A stretch of 64,000 bases of DNA, taken from NCBI RefSeq assembly GCF_910593845.1, contig NZ_CAJVAS010000015.1:89948-153947 (forward strand). Reading direction: 5' to 3'. The number at the start of each line of letters is the position of its first letter. The first letter of the stretch is position 1. Below the pieces are notes generated by a model, which was given only the letters and a program-made list of their open reading frames with translations, was not told where the DNA came from and searched no databases. Of the stretch, positions 18,354 through 25,833 are shown one piece after another. The DNA is from Paenibacillus solanacearum (GTDB lineage: Bacteria > Bacillota > Bacilli > Paenibacillales > NBRC-103111). The position numbers and the translations under genes were made by a program.

Positions 18354-19229
18354 TTATGCCCTCAAATTGTTCGCCAAATTCATCATCGTATCCGATGAAC
18401 TGATCGCTCTGGAATTGAGCTGGAACGCTCGCTGCACTGTCAACAGCTCCGTCATCTCGTCCGAGAGATTTACGTTCGATTGCTCGATAAACCCTTGCCT
18501 CACGGTAATCGGGTCGACATCGTTGTTATCCGGCGTCACGGTTTGCAATATAGCTTCCTGCTGCTGCAAGTTCAGGTCCGAGGGCAGCGCGTACAAGTTG
18601 TCGCCAATCTGCTGCAGCAGCTGCGGGCGGACGACGCGAACGAGCTTCAGCTCGCCGACCTGCTCCGGAGGCAGCGTTTTATCGGCCTCATCGTAGGCTA
18701 GAACGGTGCCGTCCGTACCGATTTGGACGGAATGGTTCTTCGGAATCCGAATCGGCTCGTTGTCCGTACCGAGTACGTAGTGGCCGTCTTTGGTCGTTAG
18801 GAACAGGCTGTCCGGATCCCGAAGATCGGCGGACGGCGACAATTCAAACGACCCGTCCCGCGTCCAACGCGTCGTCTGCACCGGCTCATTGTTCGCATCG
18901 CGGGACGTGACGGAGATTTCGAACAAACCGTTGCCTTCCAGCGCCAAATCCAGTGGACTGTCCGTCGCTTTCAACGACCCTTGCGCCATGTTCAACTGCG
19001 GCGCCGCCAGCTTAGCGCCCCATCCGTGGTTATATCCAAGCGGCGTCAAGCGGCCTTCCTTCTGAAATCCGCTAGGCTGCGACTTGATGCTCGTTAGTAC
19101 GTCTTGGAACGAAGCCTCGCTCCGTTTAAACCCGGTCGTATTGACGTTCGCAACATTGTTCGCCATCAAATCGATTTTTTGCTGGAGCGCATGCATCGAT
19201 ACGGACGAGTTAATCATCGAGTGGTTCAC
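18354..19229 (-). CDS. flhP: Flagellar hook-basal body protein FlhP
   Basis: A 291-residue rod/hook-type protein of the FlgF/FlgG family, exported by the flagellar system. It has the N-terminal helical signature (ANNVANVNTTGFKR, about 24-37), a middle beta domain, and the C-terminal coiled segment with QGFIEQSNVNLSDEMTELL, ending in NLANNLRA. The GTG start is 7 nt behind AGGAGG. The order mbl-flhO-flhP is as in B. subtilis, where these genes lie apart from the main flagellar operon. Confidence 0.93.
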   Translation of the reverse strand: MNHSMINSSVSMHALQQKIDLMANNVANVNTTGFKRSEASFQDVLTSIKSQPSGFQKEGRLTPLGYNHGWGAKLAAPQLNMAQGSLKATDSPLDLALEGNGLFEISVTSRDANNEPVQTTRWTRDGSFELSPSADLRDPDSLFLTTKDGHYVLGTDNEPIRIPKNHSVQIGTDGTVLAYDEADKTLPPEQVGELKLVRVVRPQLLQQIGDNLYALPSDLNLQQQEAILQTVTPDNNDVDPITVRQGFIEQSNVNLSDEMTELLTVQRAFQLNSRAISSSDTMMNLANNLRA

Positions 19230-19252
19230 ACGGAATCCTCCTGATCAATCAA

Positions 19253-20152
19253 TTAAATGCGGCCGATTTCGTTGACCGCCTTCTCCATGCTTTTATCATA
19301 GTATTGGATCATCTTCTGATTCGCTTCGTATGCGCGCAAGGCCGACATCATCTCGACCATCGACTGGCCCGTATCCACATTGGACCGCTCGATATACCCT
19401 TGGCGCACCTCAACCTGATCCTGATCGTCGATCGGCCGAATCGCCCCCTGGTCTTCCTCCGGAAGCCGGTACAAGCCGTTGCCTTCCCGAATGAGCAGGT
19501 TCGGGTCCTCTACCCGGGTGATCAGCAGACTCATCGGCTGGCCCCCCGCTCCGAGCAGCGGTTCTCCGTCGGCATTCGTGAATTGGCCTGTCCGGCTGAT
19601 GCGAAAGTTGGTGACCGGCGTATTGTTCGCAGGGTCGACGAGAACGATCGGCTGAAGATCCCGGTCCATCACCTGATGTCCTTCCTGATCGATCAGTTGA
19701 CCGTTCGCATCGACCGAAAATTTACCGTTCAGCGAATAGCGCTGCTCTCCCGCCGCATTCATGATCGTAAAAAATGCCTGCGGCTGAATGACACGGGTCC
19801 CATTCTCATCCACATATTTGCCCGTGCTATCGAACCGGGCTCCCGGCACCTGAATATTGGAAATGAGCGCAAAGTCAAACGGGTTGCTCGTTTCCCGAAT
19901 ATCCCCCTGGGCATTCAGCGATACGTTCTCCTCCGCCATAACACCGGTGTTGATCCGGCCGACGGATACGGCCCCGGGCTCGTCCTTTCCGTTTCTGACG
20001 CGGGAAATCAGCACCTCAGGAAAGGAACGGTTAATCCCTGTGCCGCCCTTGAAGCCGGGCGTATTCAGGTTGGCGATATTGTTCGTTACGATATCATGCT
20101 TACGCTGCTGGGCAATCATGCCGGAAGCTGCGGTATACAGACCTCTTAACAT
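19253..20152 (-). CDS. flhO: Flagellar hook-basal body protein FlhO
   Basis: A 299-residue FlgG-like rod protein starting MLRGLYTAASGMIAQQRKHD with the conserved NNIANLNTPGFKG near residue 24, and the C-terminal QGYIERSNVDTGQSMVEMM segment. It is a tandem paralogue of flhP and lies 15 bp downstream of mbl, so the three probably share a transcript. Together FlhO and FlhP are predicted to form part of the flagellar rod. Confidence 0.94.
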   Translation of the reverse strand: MLRGLYTAASGMIAQQRKHDIVTNNIANLNTPGFKGGTGINRSFPEVLISRVRNGKDEPGAVSVGRINTGVMAEENVSLNAQGDIRETSNPFDFALISNIQVPGARFDSTGKYVDENGTRVIQPQAFFTIMNAAGEQRYSLNGKFSVDANGQLIDQEGHQVMDRDLQPIVLVDPANNTPVTNFRISRTGQFTNADGEPLLGAGGQPMSLLITRVEDPNLLIREGNGLYRLPEEDQGAIRPIDDQDQVEVRQGYIERSNVDTGQSMVEMMSALRAYEANQKMIQYYDKSMEKAVNEIGRI

Positions 20153-20167
20153 GGGGGCTGCGCCTCC

Positions 20168-21166
20168 TTAAAATTTGCGCTTCGACACTTTGTCCAAATT
20201 GTCGAGCATGATTCCGGTGCCCTTCACAACGCAATGCATCGGGTCCTCGGCAATCAAGATCGGCACCCTCAGCTCGTCCGCCAGCAGTTGGTCGATTCCA
20301 TGCAGCATGGCGCCTCCGCCTGTCAAAATAACGCCCCGGTCAATAATATCGGCCGACAGCTCCGGAGGGGTCCGCTCCAGCACGCTCTTGGCCGCAGTTA
20401 CGATGTTCGATACCGGCTCCCACAGCGCTTCTTGAATTTCTTGCGAATCGATGGTAATCGTCAGCGGCAATCCGCTCACCATATCTCTGCCGCGGATATC
20501 CATCGTCTCCATCTTCAACTCAGGGTGCACCGTACCGATGCGCACCTTGATATCCTCGCTTGTCCGCTCTCCGATCAGCAGCTTGTATTTGCTTTTGATA
20601 TATTTCATGATCGCGGAGTCAAACTTGTCCCCGGCGATTTTAATGGAAGAGGAGGTCACGATGTCGCCCATCGACAACACGGCAACATCGGTCGTCCCTC
20701 CGCCGATATCCACTACCATGTTTCCGCTAGGCTGGAATATATCCATGCCGGCGCCGATCGCAGCCGCTTTCGGCTCCTCCTCCAAAAACACCTCTCGAGC
20801 CCCGCTGCGCTCCGCAGCTTCCCGTATCGCCTTCTGCTCGACGGAAGTAATGTTCGTCGGCGCACAAATAAGAATGCGCGGATGACTGTACCACTTCCGG
20901 CCTCCAACTTTATTAATAAAATATTTCAGCATCATTTCGGTAATTTCAAAGTCCGCGATCACGCCATCCTTCAGCGGGCGGATCGCGATAATGTTGCCCG
21001 GCGTCCGGCCAACCATGCGGCGCGCTTCCTCTCCGACGGCAAGCACCCGCTTCGTATCGCTCTCAATCGCGACCACAGACGGCTCATCCAGAACGACACC
21101 ACGGCCTTTCACATGAATCAGGACGTTTGCGGTCCCCAGATCTATGCCGATATCCTTGCTTAACAT
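20168..21166 (-). CDS. mbl: MreB-family cell-shape protein Mbl
   Basis: Bacterial actin homologue that forms membrane-bound filaments guiding lateral wall synthesis. The 332-residue protein has the actin-fold ATP motifs: phosphate-1 IGIDLGTANVLIHVKG (~7-22), phosphate-2 VVDIGGGTTDVAVLS (~155-170) and adenosine loop ILTGGGAMLHGID (~280-292). The location next to spoIIID and flhO-flhP identifies it as mbl rather than mreB or mreBH. Confidence 0.97.
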   Translation of the reverse strand: MLSKDIGIDLGTANVLIHVKGRGVVLDEPSVVAIESDTKRVLAVGEEARRMVGRTPGNIIAIRPLKDGVIADFEITEMMLKYFINKVGGRKWYSHPRILICAPTNITSVEQKAIREAAERSGAREVFLEEEPKAAAIGAGMDIFQPSGNMVVDIGGGTTDVAVLSMGDIVTSSSIKIAGDKFDSAIMKYIKSKYKLLIGERTSEDIKVRIGTVHPELKMETMDIRGRDMVSGLPLTITIDSQEIQEALWEPVSNIVTAAKSVLERTPPELSADIIDRGVILTGGGAMLHGIDQLLADELRVPILIAEDPMHCVVKGTGIMLDNLDKVSKRKF

Positions 21167-21400
21167 CTAACGAATCCTCCCTAAAGCAACCGTCCGGCCT
21201 CAAAAAAGAAGCGGCATTACTATTATATACGTTATTTACATGAATTCGCCATAAAATCGCAAATTCCTCTTTTTTAGCGCATATCATTCGACAAATGCCG
21301 CATGATTCCGGCGGCTCTGCGGGGAATAGGGAACGTACCGTCAGGGCGCGCTGCAATCCAGCAAACGCGCTGCTCACGGTACGACGGGAAAACCGGATGC

Positions 21401-21688
21401 TTATTTAACGGTGACCAGCTTCTCCTGCGATTTCGGGCTGCGGGTTTTGCGGTATTTAATCTTGGTCGCCTCACCTCCGCGCAGGTGACGAATTGACTTA
21501 TGATATTCCAGAATGTGCTTTACCTGATTCGCCAGCTCCGGATTAATTTCCGGCAGCCGTTCCGTTAGATCCTTGTGCACCGTACTTTTCGAGACACCGA
21601 ATTCCTTCGCAATGGTGCGAACCGTATGCTTGGTCTCCACCAGGCAGCGGCCGATCTTAATGGTTCGCTCTTTGATGTAATCGTGCAC
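21401..21688 (-). CDS. spoIIID: Stage III sporulation regulator SpoIIID
   Basis: Mother-cell DNA-binding regulator acting between sigma-E and sigma-K. The start is the GTG at 21688 (GGAGG 8 nt upstream), giving MHDYIKERTIKIGRCLVETK and 95 residues, close to the 93 of B. subtilis. The helix-turn-helix AKEFGVSKSTVHKDL (~25-40) and basic tail HLRGGEATKIKYRK are conserved. An excellent sigma-E-type promoter lies upstream. Transcription can probably continue into mbl. Confidence 0.97.
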   Translation of the reverse strand: MHDYIKERTIKIGRCLVETKHTVRTIAKEFGVSKSTVHKDLTERLPEINPELANQVKHILEYHKSIRHLRGGEATKIKYRKTRSPKSQEKLVTVK

Positions 21689-21722
21689 TCCCCTCGCCTC
21701 CCTACTCGAGTTAGTTTGGTAC

Positions 21723-21750
21723 ATTATATGAGGGGTGTGGACTTATATTC
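21723..21750 (-). promoter_or_regulatory. Sigma-E-type promoter of spoIIID
   Basis: Minus strand GAATATA (21750-21744), 13-bp spacer, CATATAAT (21730-21723). These match 6 of 7 and 7 of 8 positions of the mother-cell sigma-E consensus, and the gene is known to be sigma-E-dependent in Bacillus. Confidence 0.8.
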
Positions 21751-21860
21751 TTTGTTTCGCCTTGCTGACAAGCCCGGGAAGCCATTTATTTTCGCGGACA
21801 AGTTGCGCTTTTCGCATCATTTCTCTCCAGAATGCATCGGACAAGCTATGGCGGCAAATA

Positions 21861-21884
21861 AAAAAAGCAGGGAAGCCTCCCTGC
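21861..21884 (-). terminator. Intrinsic terminator after spoIIQ
   Basis: GCAGGGA/TCCCTGC stem with a 4-nt loop, followed on the minus strand by a T-tract from 21866 down. It separates spoIIQ from spoIIID. Confidence 0.92.
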
Positions 21885-21907
21885 TTTTCGCTTATGCTAT
21901 TCGAATT

Positions 21908-22636
21908 TTATTGTTCCCCGAGGTATTGCTCCGGGTTGACCGCCTGGCCGCCTTGGCCTTGACGAAGCTCGAAGTGCAGGTGCACGCCCTGATCTTTCTC
22001 CAGCTCGTTGCGTCCCGCTTTCGCGATGACGTCGCCCTTCGTCACGTCTGCGTCCTTGACCACCTTCACTTCAGCCAAACTCTGGTAGACGGAGACAAGT
22101 CCGTTGGAATGCGTGATTTCCACCAGGTTGCCGACGACCGGGTTTTTCTCCACAGTCGTTACTTTACCGCTCATGACGGCTTGCACGTCAAACGCTTGAT
22201 TGTCAGGTCTTGCAAAATCCATACCCATATGAGGCGTGAACGTGTCGCCATATTCCACCATGGCGGCTTGTCTGACTTCGTTGGAAGCCTTGCTGTCGAA
22301 ATACGGCAAAATCACATCAAACTCGCTGTGTTCTTTGACAGGCCATTGCATCGTTTCTTGCTTTGCATTCGTTGCTACAGCGTCAGGTCCGGAAACGTTG
22401 CCTGTGACCGTACCGGATTTGCTAGAATCGACGCCGACACTTGTGTCAAGCTTCGATGTACCCGCACCCTGATACACCCACATTAACGTTAAAATGATTG
22501 CCGCTGCTGCCATGTACGTTGCCGGGAAAACCCACTTCTTGGCAAGCAATCTCTTCCAGGATGACGAACCGCTTTGCGCTCCTTCGGTCGATTTAGGAGC
22601 TTCTTGATCTTGCAAATCTCTTTTTTGTTCATTCAT
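21908..22636 (-). CDS. spoIIQ: Stage II sporulation protein SpoIIQ (LytM/M23 domain)
   Basis: Forespore membrane protein that meets SpoIIIAH across the intermembrane space during engulfment. The 242-residue protein has one membrane segment (about residues 35-55) and a C-terminal M23/LytM domain (about 125-235). All zinc-ligand positions of an active M23 peptidase are present: H136-x3-D140 and H219-x-H221. The B. subtilis protein is degenerate here while clostridial SpoIIQ is intact, so this copy may bind zinc. The spoIID-spoIIQ-spoIIID order and a sigma-F-type promoter support the identity. A plain M23 peptidase is the alternative. Confidence 0.9.
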   Translation of the reverse strand: MNEQKRDLQDQEAPKSTEGAQSGSSSWKRLLAKKWVFPATYMAAAAIILTLMWVYQGAGTSKLDTSVGVDSSKSGTVTGNVSGPDAVATNAKQETMQWPVKEHSEFDVILPYFDSKASNEVRQAAMVEYGDTFTPHMGMDFARPDNQAFDVQAVMSGKVTTVEKNPVVGNLVEITHSNGLVSVYQSLAEVKVVKDADVTKGDVIAKAGRNELEKDQGVHLHFELRQGQGGQAVNPEQYLGEQ

Positions 22637-22655
22637 ATTATATCACCTCGCTAAC

Positions 22656-22685
22656 CAGTGTTGCCAGGTTAACGAGATTTATACG
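22656..22685 (-). promoter_or_regulatory. Sigma-F-type promoter of spoIIQ
   Basis: Minus strand GTATA (22685-22681), exactly 15 bp, GGCAACACTG (22665-22656), fitting GYATA-N15-GGNNANANTR. A 10-bp imperfect inverted repeat at 22647-22656/22667-22676 overlaps it and the ribosome site. Confidence 0.75.
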
Positions 22686-22700
22686 CGGGAAAACCTACTT

Positions 22701-23786
22701 TTAGAAACTTTTCCCTTTCAATAGATTTGAAGCCTTATCCACCTGGATGCCGGTGTAATAATAGGTCACAATTTGCTCCGCTGTGCGGCCTTCCTTGGCC
22801 ATACCGTTGGCACCCCACTGGCTCATGCCGACCCCGTGACCGTACCCGAATGTCGTAATGTTCCACTCTCCGTCTTTGAACGCCCATTGGAACTGGCTCG
22901 AATTGAGCCCCAGTTTCTCTCTTACTTCCCGCCCCGAGAACGTCTTGCCGCTGACCGTCAGCTTCTTGATCCGCTGTCCCTTGCTCTTCTCTATGATCCT
23001 GAATCCGTTCGCACCGCCAGACGATGCCGGAACCGCGCTCGGAAGACCCAACTTTCGCTGTAGCTCCTGGGGCTTGAAAGAAACGGTCTCTTTGTACTTC
23101 GGCGAGAGGGACGCATCCCAAGGGCTGGCCACGCTCCGCAGATACGGAATCGACTGATTCCAGTAGTCTTCCGAATTTTCCGTATATCCGTTGCTGGTAG
23201 AGAAAAAGCTCGCCTCAATCGGTACGCCTTGGTATGTCAGGATCAGATCCTTCGTCTCCCCGACAGCGCGATTCAGCTTGTCCATATTGGCCTGGTATGC
23301 CTCGCTGCTCCATCGCGATTTCAGCTCCTCGTCGGAGACAAATACCTGGTGCGCGGTCGTATCGGTCACGAGCGCTTCCGACGATGACGGCACATTCGTT
23401 TTGTCCCCGTCCAGCAGACGGCGGACAATATACGTGCGCGCGGCCATCGCCTGTGCCTTGAGTGCCTCCAGCTCGAACTCGATCGGCATTTCGGCGGCGA
23501 CGACGCCCCGGACGTACGCCTCCAGGCCAAGACGAACCGTCTTCTTCTCTTTGTCCAAATAGACCGGCACGGTCGCGATCTCCCCCGTATCACCGGCGGC
23601 CGGAATATCAGCAGGGCGGGATCGATGCAGCGCCGACTCTTGCCCGGGCAGGGTGCGAACAAGCAGTCCCGGCACGACGATCACGACAGCCATAAAACTA
23701 GCGAACCAAACGGCGACCCAGCGAATCCAAGCTTTTTGCTTCGGATTCCATTTGCGAGACAAATTTACATGCAGCCTGTGCTTCAT
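22701..23786 (-). CDS. spoIID: Stage II sporulation protein SpoIID (lytic transglycosylase)
   Basis: Membrane-anchored peptidoglycan hydrolase that drives engulfment with SpoIIM and SpoIIP. The 361-residue protein has one membrane segment (about 20-45) and the SpoIID domain with the catalytic Glu99 in VVAAEMPIEFELEALKAQA, followed by TYIVRR and the C-terminal GYGHGVGMSQWGANGMA. The ATG at 23786 is 11 nt behind GGAGG; a GTG two codons earlier has 5-nt spacing and is possible. A weak sigma-E-like CATAAGAT lies upstream at about 23828. Confidence 0.95.
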   Translation of the reverse strand: MKHRLHVNLSRKWNPKQKAWIRWVAVWFASFMAVVIVVPGLLVRTLPGQESALHRSRPADIPAAGDTGEIATVPVYLDKEKKTVRLGLEAYVRGVVAAEMPIEFELEALKAQAMAARTYIVRRLLDGDKTNVPSSSEALVTDTTAHQVFVSDEELKSRWSSEAYQANMDKLNRAVGETKDLILTYQGVPIEASFFSTSNGYTENSEDYWNQSIPYLRSVASPWDASLSPKYKETVSFKPQELQRKLGLPSAVPASSGGANGFRIIEKSKGQRIKKLTVSGKTFSGREVREKLGLNSSQFQWAFKDGEWNITTFGYGHGVGMSQWGANGMAKEGRTAEQIVTYYYTGIQVDKASNLLKGKSF

Positions 23787-23851
23787 CGCCACTTCGTCCT
23801 CCATCTTCACCCAAGTAACATCATCTTATGAGGACAAAAGATAGGATAGAA

Positions 23852-23898
23852 CAAAAAGAAAGAGAACCGCTCCTTCAGATTGAAAGAGTAGGTTCTCT
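23852..23898 (-). terminator. Intrinsic terminator after murA
   Basis: AGAGAACC (23861-23868) pairs with GGTTCTCT (23891-23898), followed on the minus strand by TTTCTTTTTG. Confidence 0.88.
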
Positions 23899-23913
23899 TG
23901 AATTGAGCTTGGT

Positions 23914-25239
23914 TTAGGCTAGGCTGGGCTGTACCGCGAACAGCGGAAGCGCCGTCTCTTCTTCTTCGAGCTCGATGACTTCCAGCGGTACCCGCTGAAT
24001 ATCGGCTCCCAGCTGCGCTAGCTTCTCGGTGATGTCCACATAACCGCGATCGATGTGATGGAGCCCCGTAATTTCGGTGTCTCCCTCGGCCGCAAGCGCC
24101 GCCAAGATCAGAGCGGCTCCCGCGCGCAAGTCGGATGCGCACACTTTGGCTCCTCTCAGGCGATTGCCCCCGCTGACCACAGCAGTACGGCCGTCGACCT
24201 TGATTTGCGCATTCATATTCGCCATCTGCTCGACATGCATGAACCGGTTCTCGAACACCGTCTCAGTAACAATGCCGGTCCCTTCCGCCACAAGCAGCAG
24301 CGCCATCATCTGCGACTGCATATCCGTCGGAAAGCCGGGATACGGCAGCGTCTTCACATCCACCGCACGAAGCGGACGGTCCGCATACACGCGCAGTCCG
24401 TTCTCGTCCTCATTGATTTGTACGCCCATTTCCTGCATCTTGGAAATGACCGGCCGCAAATGATCGGCAATCGCGCCTTCAATGAACAAATCGCTGCGCG
24501 TAATGGCTGCGGCAATCATATATGTACCCGCTTCGATCCGGTCGGGAATGACCGTATGTACTGCACCTGTTAACCATTCGACCCCATCGATGCGGATCAG
24601 CCCGGTGCCGGCACCGCGAATTTTGGCGCCCATCGCGTTCAAATAGTTGGCCAAATCTACGATTTCCGGCTCTTTGGCCGCGTTCTCGATCAGCGTCGTC
24701 CCCTCGGCCAGTGTAGCTGCCATCATAATATTTTCGGTCGCGCCTACGCTGGCGACGTCCAAATAAATTTTGGCGCCTTTCAGTTTGCCGCTGACTCTCG
24801 CTTCAATATATCCTTGACCGAGCTCGATATTCGCTCCCATCGCCTCGAACCCTTTTAAATGCTGGTCGATCGGCCGCGTACCAATCGCGCAGCCGCCGGG
24901 CAGCGATATTCTCGCGTGTCCCATGCGGGTCAGCAAAGGCCCCATGACGAGAAAGGAAGCCCGCATTTTCCGCACCAATTCGTACGACGCTTCGCAAGTC
25001 CGAACATGCTTGGCATTGACGCGAATCGATTCATCTTTATACTCAACTTCGATTCCTAGACTTTCAAGCACTTGATTGATGACGTTGACATCGTCCAGTG
25101 GAGGCGCGTCGTGAATGACGCTTTCTCCTTCCGATCCTAATATAGAGGCTGCGATAATCGGCAGTACGGCGTTCTTGGCGCCGTGAATTCGTACCCTGCC
25201 GGATAGCTTCTTGCCGCCGCGGACGATTATTTTGCTCAT
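23914..25239 (-). CDS. murA: UDP-N-acetylglucosamine 1-carboxyvinyltransferase MurA
   Basis: First committed step of peptidoglycan synthesis: transfers enolpyruvate from PEP to UDP-GlcNAc in the cytoplasm. The start at [11 protein letters not shown] is chosen because GGAGGGGG lies just upstream of the double ATG (25242/25239); the longer upstream reading has no ribosome site. The 441-residue protein has [10 protein letters not shown] and the PEP-binding Cys117 in [13 protein letters not shown], the position attacked by fosfomycin. Gene order murA-spoIID matches B. subtilis murAA. Confidence 0.96.
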   Translation of the reverse strand: MSKIIVRGGKKLSGRVRIHGAKNAVLPIIAASILGSEGESVIHDAPPLDDVNVINQVLESLGIEVEYKDESIRVNAKHVRTCEASYELVRKMRASFLVMGPLLTRMGHARISLPGGCAIGTRPIDQHLKGFEAMGANIELGQGYIEARVSGKLKGAKIYLDVASVGATENIMMAATLAEGTTLIENAAKEPEIVDLANYLNAMGAKIRGAGTGLIRIDGVEWLTGAVHTVIPDRIEAGTYMIAAAITRSDLFIEGAIADHLRPVISKMQEMGVQINEDENGLRVYADRPLRAVDVKTLPYPGFPTDMQSQMMALLLVAEGTGIVTETVFENRFMHVEQMANMNAQIKVDGRTAVVSGGNRLRGAKVCASDLRAGAALILAALAAEGDTEITGLHHIDRGYVDITEKLAQLGADIQRVPLEVIELEEEETALPLFAVQPSLA

Positions 25240-25428
25240 CATGATCCCCCTCCGCGTGTTTCCTTTTTTGCCTTTACCAGTGTAGCATCGAACCGCACGG
25301 CCGACAATATGACATTGCCTGACAGGTGCGATTCGGCCGGTCATGATATGATTCGTAGCGTTATCGGTTTTTACAACGGTTGTACTATCCATTGTTGACA
25401 ACATTCTCCTTAGTTATTCGAAAAAGCA

Positions 25429-25680
25429 TTAAAACATTCCCTTCAGCCACGTCGACCACGACAAGTAATCGATCACGAATCGCGCCAGCTGATACCCCAG
25501 CGCTACGGACAAAAATACTTGCAGCAATTTGGCTTGCGCGCTTCGCGGACGCTTGAATAGCGCATCGAGCTTCAGCTCCTGCAGCACCCACCACGAAAAC
25601 CCGATGAATACGAGCACGATGACGATATTCAGCAGGCCGCTCATTCCCATGGAGGCATTCACTTGATCTATGTAATCCAA
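25429..25680 (-). CDS. ywzB: DUF1146 family membrane protein (YwzB-like)
   Basis: An 83-residue protein with two membrane segments (about 15-37 and 50-75) and the family segment IGFSWWVLQELKLD. It starts at a TTG behind a GCGAGGA ribosome site. In B. subtilis ywzB also lies between the atp operon and murAA-spoIID. Function is unknown. Confidence 0.88.
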   Translation of the reverse strand: MDYIDQVNASMGMSGLLNIVIVLVFIGFSWWVLQELKLDALFKRPRSAQAKLLQVFLSVALGYQLARFVIDYLSWSTWLKGMF

Positions 25681-25833
25681 TAAATTGATCCTCGCTTTCG
25701 GCTGTTCGCTGCGGCAAGGAACGTCCGGTTCATTGCAGCCCGCGATGCGGCTTCGCGGTTCTATCGCTTCTTACCCGCATCCGGCTGCCATCAACCAAGA
25801 CCTTCCGGCCGAACAAGCATATTTTTCCATTTC

